Source: Patescibacteria group bacterium (GTDB lineage Bacteria > Patescibacteriota > Minisyncoccia > Phycocordibacterales > UBA9973). From it: a DNA stretch of 19,220 nt. The stretch spans positions 1 to 19,220 of the forward strand of contig JAUPWJ010000017.1 in NCBI GenBank assembly GCA_030916575.1. The letters run 5' to 3'. Below, in pieces: positions 14,354 through 19,220 of the stretch; positions within the stretch are counted from its first letter, which is position 1; the number at the start of each line of letters is the position of its first letter. The notes below the pieces were generated by a model. The model was not told where the DNA came from. It made no database searches and worked only from the letters and a program-made list of their open reading frames with translations. Position numbers and translations under genes: made by a program.

Positions 14354-14359
14354 ATTGTA
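14354..14359 (-). promoter_or_regulatory. Extended -10 (TGC-TACAAT) of the rodA operon, leaderless geometry
   Basis: TACAAT at 14354-14359 is preceded by TGC and lies exactly 6 nt (14348-14353) before the ATG at 14345-14347. It is 15 nt beyond the histidine kinase stop at 14374. It matches the lemA -10 over nine bases (TGCTACAAT). Confidence 0.6.
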
Positions 14360-14373
14360 GCATAAAAAATTAT

Positions 14374-16011
14374 TTAGATGGCACTAAGTTCGGCAAAGAA
14401 TGTAGAACCTTTGTCTTTCCCCTCTGACTCTGCCCAAACACGCCCCCCATGAGCATCCATAATAAGCTTTACTGAGAAAAGCCCATAACCTGTAGAATCT
14501 ACATTTACTTTCACAGAGTCTTTGCCTCTTCCCCCTTCAGTAAATAAATTCTTCATGTCTTCTCCTGTTATTCCCACACCAGTGTCTTTAACATAAAAAA
14601 TAACTTTATTATTTTCTTTTTTTAATCCAATATTTACCGTACCTGACTTTGTATATTTCACAGAATTATCTATAAAATTATTTACCATTTCTTTTAACCA
14701 AAAGGCGTCTCCTAAAATACTATACACATCATCGTTGATTTCTTTCTCTATCTTTAGTCCTTTCGACTCTGCAGCAGAACTTTTCTCTCCTATAACCTTA
14801 AGGACGATTTCTTTCAAATCAATTTTCTTCATATCATATTTCACTGCACCATTTTGCAAATTGGAAGCATTTAATACCATATCAATGGTCTTTATACCAT
14901 TATCATCAGATTCAAGCCCTGTAGTCGCCATCTTTCTCATCTCTGGAGTAAGTACACCAAAAGAATCATTTAACATTTCAGCAAAGACATATTTCGTGCG
15001 AGTAAAAGAACCTTTGACTTTATGAGTAATCAAATGCACCAAACTCTCACGCTGTTGGATAAGGTCTTTTAATTGAATATTTATTTTCTGAAGTTCTTCC
15101 TTTTGTTCAATTTCTTTCTTAACAGATTTGGTTAATAACTGACCAAAAACTAAAACAGCCAAAAACGTAAAGCCATTAAGTACAAAATTGGTATTTGATT
15201 TAATAAAGAAGAATTGTGAACCAATTAAAAATACTAAACTCCAAACTAGTGCCTGAACTGCAAAAAGTTTAATGTGAAAAATTTTATATCTTATTATTGA
15301 GTAACCTAATAAAAAGATAAAGATAATCATTGGGAAATAGCCGTATTGTTCTATTTGATAATCTTGCACTATTCCTAAGTATTTCAAAGCACTAGCTAGA
15401 AAGCTTGTGGTTAAAAAGAAAAACAAAAAAGAAACAGAACCAATACCTATTAATAAAATTTTGGGTCTAGACAACTTATCTGACCTTAAGTAATTTTTAA
15501 TTAAGAAGAAACAGGTGTAAAGTAAAATTAAAATACCTACACCATGATAATAATTAACAAAATTATTTCCTTCAAGTGATGCACAATAAATTAAATCAAA
15601 TCCGGTAAGATTATAAGTTGTAAATGTTAATAAAATAATTGGTAATATCAATATAAAAAAAGTTAAGTATAAATAAAAAGGAAGTTCTGTTTTTTTAATA
15701 AAAATATATAAAAAACGAAAGAATGAAAAATTAATCAGAACGAAAAGTAAGCCGAAAAATGACCAAACGAACATTATTATATCGCTTGAGTTGTTAACCC
15801 AAGTTATTAAATCAAATAAAGTCCATAAAGAAAATAAAAAAAGAGGCAGAACTAAAGCACGACTTAATAAAGAAAAACGATCTTGTACTAAAATAAAAAC
15901 TGCCACAATAATTGAGATAATCAATATTGGTACGTGGGAATAATACAACAACAATGGAACTTCACTGGAAATAAAGAACAAAAATGGTGTTGGGTAATAT
16001 GGACAAATCAT
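14374..16011 (-). CDS. Orphan membrane sensor histidine kinase
   Basis: The 545-residue protein has an N-terminal sensor of about 8-9 membrane helices (28-292), a coiled linker (295-322), a dimerisation/phospho-acceptor region with LVHLITHKVKGSFTR (His330), and an ATP-binding domain. The ATP-binding domain shows N box N445-F-I-D-N449, G1 DTGVGI (476-481), F-like TEGGRG and G2 STGYGLFSVK. The residue after the acceptor His is Lys, where HisKA kinases carry Glu or Asp. No response regulator is nearby. It overlaps the upstream formyltransferase stop by ATGA. It probably phosphorylates a distant regulator; activity is uncertain given the His+1 change. Confidence 0.9.
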   Translation of the reverse strand: MICPYYPTPFLFFISSEVPLLLYYSHVPILIISIIVAVFILVQDRFSLLSRALVLPLFLFSLWTLFDLITWVNNSSDIIMFVWSFFGLLFVLINFSFFRFLYIFIKKTELPFYLYLTFFILILPIILLTFTTYNLTGFDLIYCASLEGNNFVNYYHGVGILILLYTCFFLIKNYLRSDKLSRPKILLIGIGSVSFLFFFLTTSFLASALKYLGIVQDYQIEQYGYFPMIIFIFLLGYSIIRYKIFHIKLFAVQALVWSLVFLIGSQFFFIKSNTNFVLNGFTFLAVLVFGQLLTKSVKKEIEQKEELQKINIQLKDLIQQRESLVHLITHKVKGSFTRTKYVFAEMLNDSFGVLTPEMRKMATTGLESDDNGIKTIDMVLNASNLQNGAVKYDMKKIDLKEIVLKVIGEKSSAAESKGLKIEKEINDDVYSILGDAFWLKEMVNNFIDNSVKYTKSGTVNIGLKKENNKVIFYVKDTGVGITGEDMKNLFTEGGRGKDSVKVNVDSTGYGLFSVKLIMDAHGGRVWAESEGKDKGSTFFAELSAI

Positions 16012-17045
16012 ATCTTATTAATTATTTTATAAAGTAATAAAAACATACTATCAAAAAAACTTATATCCTTAAAAAGATATGATTTTAGTATACCATCTTT
16101 CGTGTACATAAAAACAATACCAAGTCCTATGGTTATGTTTGAACTTTTAATTTTATTTCTTATTTTAATATTATTTTTACAAAAATGTACTTTTTTAACA
16201 TAAATTTTTTTACTTAAAATATTAAAAAAACAGTAAAAAAATGGTTCGATATATGGGTAAAGCCCAACCTTGTTGTATATATCAGACGAGGTTTCATTCT
16301 GAAAATCAATTACACGATATTTATTGTAATAACCAGTAAAAGAAACTTCTTTGTTTGTTTTAAGTGGTACATAATTACCATTTAAATAATTTAAAATATC
16401 AAATACTAATGTTTTTTCTAAAATAGAAGCAATCTTTTTTTCTAAAGAGTACCAATCATCGTTAGATTCTATACTAAAAATATGTTGATTTATTATCAAT
16501 CCATCATCAATAAATTCATTCAATATAATGTAAGTAAGAGCTGAGTGTTCATCTTTATTTTTTAAAGACCAGAGAGTTGGTAATGCACCACGATACTGTG
16601 GCAAAATTGATGGATGTATATTAAGTGTTTTGTACTTCGGTAAATTAATAATCTTATCTGGAACAATGCCCCATGAGTTTATAACCAATAAATCAATTTC
16701 ATTTTTTTTAAAAAAATAATCAACATACTCAATATCTTCGGTGTCAATTACTTCTATGTTATGCCTTAATATAATATTAAGATATTCTTTATTATTTTTA
16801 TATAAAGAATTAGAAAGAAAATGTAGTTTATTCCAAATTTTCAAGACGCCTAGAGAGATAAATCTATACTTTTTTTTAAAGTGTAGTTTATATACTATCT
16901 TAAACAATTGATCAACCGGATTAAAAGAAAAAGAATAAAAATATTCAAAAAAATTAACACCAATAACATCTAATGATTTACTCTTCGTTAATAAAACTAA
17001 AGTTTCATTATTTAACCCCAAAAAAACTACTTTAAAATTGTTCAT
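16008..17045 (-). CDS. Formyltransferase-family protein (Formyl_trans_N), substrate unknown
   Basis: The 345-residue protein shows the N10-formyl-THF transferase core: a Rossmann-type start VVFLG, then INSWGIVPDKII...LNIHPSILPQYRG with Asn142 and His144, and NEFIDDGLII with Asp180, the triad shared by Fmt, ArnA and sugar formyltransferases. Spacing between FLG and NIHPS is longer than in Fmt (an insert around 35-95), and the C-terminus is unlike the Fmt tRNA-binding domain. An amino-sugar or nucleotide-sugar formyltransferase for surface glycan is therefore more likely than tRNA formylation. The region looks especially AT-rich, which may reflect transfer. It starts 3 nt after the upstream stop and overlaps the kinase start. 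Confidence 0.8.
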   Translation of the reverse strand: MNNFKVVFLGLNNETLVLLTKSKSLDVIGVNFFEYFYSFSFNPVDQLFKIVYKLHFKKKYRFISLGVLKIWNKLHFLSNSLYKNNKEYLNIILRHNIEVIDTEDIEYVDYFFKKNEIDLLVINSWGIVPDKIINLPKYKTLNIHPSILPQYRGALPTLWSLKNKDEHSALTYIILNEFIDDGLIINQHIFSIESNDDWYSLEKKIASILEKTLVFDILNYLNGNYVPLKTNKEVSFTGYYNKYRVIDFQNETSSDIYNKVGLYPYIEPFFYCFFNILSKKIYVKKVHFCKNNIKIRNKIKSSNITIGLGIVFMYTKDGILKSYLFKDISFFDSMFLLLYKIINKI

Positions 17046-17048
17046 CTT

Positions 17049-17411
17049 TTATTGAAACTGTAAATCACTACAATAATTTTCTTCAACCAAGGGGTCACAC
17101 ATAGTTGTTGTGCAATCCATCTCGTTTCCCTGACAAAGTAAACAATTTACGTCGCCAGAAGAACATTTAACAGCATTAAAGGCCTTTTTTTCAACTAATT
17201 TAAAATATTTCTCTGATTCATCTATATTGCAGTCCTCTCCCTCTTCTTGGTCACACTCTAATATGAAACAACTCTCTGTGTTTGGATCACAAGCTACTTG
17301 ATATGAAATCAAGTAATCACGAAGTATAAATATTTTATAAAAAGTAAAAATCACAACTAAGCAAATAATTACTAATATAATTAAATAAAGATTTTTTACT
17401 TTTTTTACCAT
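17049..17411 (-). CDS. Small Cys-rich membrane-anchored protein
   Basis: The 120-residue protein has an N-terminal basic start and one helix (about 8-28), then YQVACDPNTESCFILECD and further Cys-rich, acidic repeats (CDQEEGEDC, CSSGDVNCLLCQG, CDPLVEENYC): 11 Cys in about 80 residues. Members of this Cys-rich type with a YxxACDPxxESCF start occur, to my recollection, in many Parcubacteria. Function unknown; disulfide-stabilised or metal-binding exported domain is likely. It has an extended -10 TGG-TATAAT 6 nt before the ATG. Confidence 0.75.
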   Translation of the reverse strand: MVKKVKNLYLIILVIICLVVIFTFYKIFILRDYLISYQVACDPNTESCFILECDQEEGEDCNIDESEKYFKLVEKKAFNAVKCSSGDVNCLLCQGNEMDCTTTMCDPLVEENYCSDLQFQ

Positions 17412-17417
17412 AAAAAT

Positions 17418-17446
17418 ATTATACCAGCAATAACTACAACTAACAA
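17418..17446 (-). promoter_or_regulatory. Promoter of the Cys-rich protein (TTGTTA-17-TATAAT, TGG extended), leaderless geometry
   Basis: TATAAT (17418-17423) is preceded by TGG and lies 6 nt (17412-17417) before the ATG at 17409-17411. A -35-like TTGTTA (17441-17446) is 17 bp upstream. This is the most complete promoter in the window. Confidence 0.65.
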
Positions 17447-17472
17447 TTCTTAACTAAGAAACATAAAGACTA

Positions 17473-18273
17473 TTATTTAATCGACTTTTTAACTACTGGT
17501 AAGTGGTAATACCAAAAATCATCTGTTTCTAAGTCTATGGCTTCGACTGGAACGATTAACGGTTTTACTCCTGTTAAGTTTATAACATTCTCTAATGCAG
17601 GTAAGATAACATTTTTTGTAAAATTACTCTCAGCTTCATTTTTTGAAAATAAAAAATTTTCAAATAAAATACCAAAACAAGTAACTAAAAGAAAGAAATT
17701 TGAGTAAAATTCAATAGGTTTTTCATCTTTTTTTACATACCAACTTGTTTCTTCAACGCAAGAGAAATCTTTTAAATTATATAAGTCAAAAAGATTTTTA
17801 TGGAAGTTAACTAAAGATTCTCCCCATAATGTTTCAACTTCTTTTAACTTTTTACCATTAGATTTATTAAAATCAACAATGGTAATTTTTTCTATACACT
17901 CTTGATTGTTTTTATCCTTTTTATTTTGAATTTGTAATTGCCCCAACGAATGTTTGTATTTATTGTTTGAGGTAAACTTGTCATCAAAATATTCAAGGAA
18001 AACAGGGTGTAAACCACTTTCTTTTGCTAAAGATATAAACCTTCTGTTTTCAAAATTAGGGGTTGCAAGTTGTCTTGCAATAATTCCACATCTTTTGTTT
18101 CTAAATATTTCTGGAATATCTCCTTTAAGTAATTTTTCTATTTTTACTAAAAATTCCTTATCTTTTGATCTCTCATCTAGCAAACGAAGTGCCTCAGAAA
18201 GTGGAGTATATACGACTTGGTTAAAAATACTTCTGTCGTCCATAATTAAATTGTAATCATACATTTTTACCAT
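17473..18273 (-). CDS. Unidentified soluble protein
   Basis: The 266-residue protein has no signal peptide or membrane helix and is Lys/Glu/Asn-rich. I do not recognise a family with confidence. Distinctive stretches are ALRLLDERSKDKEFL, CGIIARQLATPNFENRRFI and EYFDDKFTSNNKYKHSLGQL in the N-terminal half, and FWYYHLPVVKKSI at the C-terminus. The ATG at 18271-18273 is 5 nt after the upstream stop; the in-frame ATG at codon 4 is an alternative. It is probably co-transcribed with the transporter upstream. A conserved CPR protein is likely, function not inferred. Confidence 0.6.
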   Translation of the reverse strand: MVKMYDYNLIMDDRSIFNQVVYTPLSEALRLLDERSKDKEFLVKIEKLLKGDIPEIFRNKRCGIIARQLATPNFENRRFISLAKESGLHPVFLEYFDDKFTSNNKYKHSLGQLQIQNKKDKNNQECIEKITIVDFNKSNGKKLKEVETLWGESLVNFHKNLFDLYNLKDFSCVEETSWYVKKDEKPIEFYSNFFLLVTCFGILFENFLFSKNEAESNFTKNVILPALENVINLTGVKPLIVPVEAIDLETDDFWYYHLPVVKKSIK

Positions 18274-18278
18274 ATAAC

Positions 18279-19199
18279 TTATAAAAACAAGATGGCGCTA
18301 CCTATGGCCATGATGACTAAGGCGACTATTTTGGGATAAAGTATTTGCCAGCTCATGTCTTCTTTTACGATGTGTGGAAATAAATATGTCCCCAAAATAG
18401 TTAAAATGAGAAGTATTGCTGGTTGAAAACTTCCAACTACATAAACCAATGCCACAGGAGCTAAAAGCAAAGCAAAGTTTGTCAAAAGATTTCCCGCTAT
18501 AGACATAAATTCACTAAAAATATTTACTACGAAAATCTTCACTCCCCCTTTTTTATTCATATGCATAAATTCCTTCCTTTGTTTTGCCATAAAAAGAAAA
18601 ATAAGTATGCCCGTAAATCCCAAACCTAAATATTCCCAAAAAGAAGAAACCCAAAAATTATTCTCTACTGTCACATATTTAAAAATAACTCCCGATGTAG
18701 CAACAAATAAAGAAGCGAAAAGCATGTAGAGCAAGGGTTTCTTCCTTAAACTTTTCGCACCCTTACTCCAATTTATAGAAATAACAATCAAACCGATAAA
18801 AATCATTATAGACCCTGTAATTTGTTCAGAATTCAAAGTCTCCCCTAAAAACAAATATCCGAGAATATAACCAAATACAGGCACAGTCAGAAACCAAGGC
18901 ACCACCTTTGAAACTTCTTCAATTTCCAAAGTAAACAAATATAAAACTATCCAAGCCACAGTAAGTGCCCCAGTGAGTAAAAGCAACAACTTATCATTCA
19001 TTGGAATATTGAAAACATCTGGCACGAAAATAAATATACCGAGAGCTATCACGAGCCCAATCAAACTAGAGAAAATAACCAAGCCTCCAGAACTCCTTTC
19101 TTTCTCTTTATCAGAATATTTAGCTATGAGATATTGGTCAGCGATGTTGACTATAGCCCAAAGTAGCGGTGCGCCTATTGCGTATAAAAACCATTGCAT
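18279..19199 (-). CDS. DMT/EamA-like 10-TM transporter
   Basis: The 306-residue, very hydrophobic protein has about ten helices arranged as two five-helix halves. Helix pairs are similar: FLYAIGAPLLWAIVNIADQY opens the first half, and the second half begins around LLYMLFASLFVATSGVIFKY. GYLFLGETLNSEQITGSIMI is the typical drug/metabolite-transporter motif ahead of helix 5. The substrate cannot be predicted. The ATG at 19197-19199 has a TGA-TATAAT box 6 nt upstream, so transcription probably begins at the start codon. The downstream unknown gene follows within 5 nt. Confidence 0.85.
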   Translation of the reverse strand: MQWFLYAIGAPLLWAIVNIADQYLIAKYSDKEKERSSGGLVIFSSLIGLVIALGIFIFVPDVFNIPMNDKLLLLLTGALTVAWIVLYLFTLEIEEVSKVVPWFLTVPVFGYILGYLFLGETLNSEQITGSIMIFIGLIVISINWSKGAKSLRKKPLLYMLFASLFVATSGVIFKYVTVENNFWVSSFWEYLGLGFTGILIFLFMAKQRKEFMHMNKKGGVKIFVVNIFSEFMSIAGNLLTNFALLLAPVALVYVVGSFQPAILLILTILGTYLFPHIVKEDMSWQILYPKIVALVIMAIGSAILFL

Positions 19200-19205
19200 G
19201 GTGCC

Positions 19206-19211
19206 ATTATA
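19206..19211 (-). promoter_or_regulatory. Extended -10 (TGA-TATAAT) of the transporter, leaderless geometry
   Basis: A perfect TATAAT at 19206-19211 is preceded by TGA and followed by a 6-nt spacer before the ATG at 19197-19199. Any -35 would lie outside the window. Confidence 0.6.
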
Positions 19212-19220
19212 TCATTTAAA

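Noticed and set aside
12435..16010. UGA recoded as Gly (Gracilibacteria code)
   Set aside because: rodA and the formyltransferase both end properly at TGA within ATGA overlaps, so TGA acts as a stop.

Overview
This is an AT-rich bacterial window with every recognisable gene on the minus strand. It very probably comes from a Candidate Phyla Radiation (Patescibacteria) genome, Parcubacteria/Microgenomates-like. The indications are short tightly packed genes with 1-4 nt gaps or ATGA/TAATG overlaps, almost no Shine-Dalgarno sequences, a LAGLIDADG protein with a free-standing N-terminus, LemA/HtpX/Gmad2 genes, and many small single-pass Cys-containing membrane proteins. Several genes end in TGA and none needs in-frame TGA read-through, so the code is table 11, not the UGA=Gly code of Gracilibacteria/Absconditabacteria. 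The lineage call is an inference from gene content.

Layout, low to high coordinates (transcription runs right to left). 1-99: the first 33 codons of a LAGLIDADG homing-endonuclease-like protein, cut by the window edge. 156-439: two CAU tRNAs, one Met and one initiator fMet, separated by a hairpin-rich spacer. 509-2925: gatC-gatA plus a third gene coding for a membrane-anchored protein with a HEPN-like RNxxAH motif. 2966-3856: htpX. 3859-6790: a four-gene cluster of predicted surface proteins. Three share a near-identical N-terminal membrane anchor, and the fourth has a cytosolic UBA-like N-terminus, a P-I-Q/T linker and Ig-like ectodomains. 6831-7882: lemA and an unknown membrane protein. 7933-10231: secD-secF. 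10286-14347: a five-gene cell-envelope operon (Cys-motif membrane protein, rodA, folD, PAP2 phosphatase, uppP). 14374-18273: an orphan histidine kinase, a formyltransferase-family enzyme, a Cys-rich membrane protein and an unidentified soluble protein. 18279-19199: a DMT/EamA-like transporter.

Taken together, much of the window serves the cell envelope: lipid-carrier recycling (uppP, PAP2), septal or lateral wall synthesis (rodA), protein export (secDF), membrane quality control (htpX), and a set of exported small proteins. The remainder serves translation initiation and aminoacylation: fMet and Met tRNAs, GatCA, and folD supplying one-carbon units.

The most striking non-coding signal is a recurring promoter-start arrangement. 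At seven gene starts (99, 2925, 3856, 6790, 14347, 17411, 19199) a TATAAT-like -10 box, usually extended by TGn, lies exactly 6 nt upstream of the ATG. That geometry places transcription initiation at or beside the start codon, so these messages are probably leaderless. Other candidates for follow-up are the HEPN-like protein in the gatCA operon, the surface-protein cluster built from one duplicated anchor, a repeated YYF-YD-LAxC ectodomain, a histidine kinase with Lys after the phospho-acceptor His, and the structured spacer between the two tRNAs.
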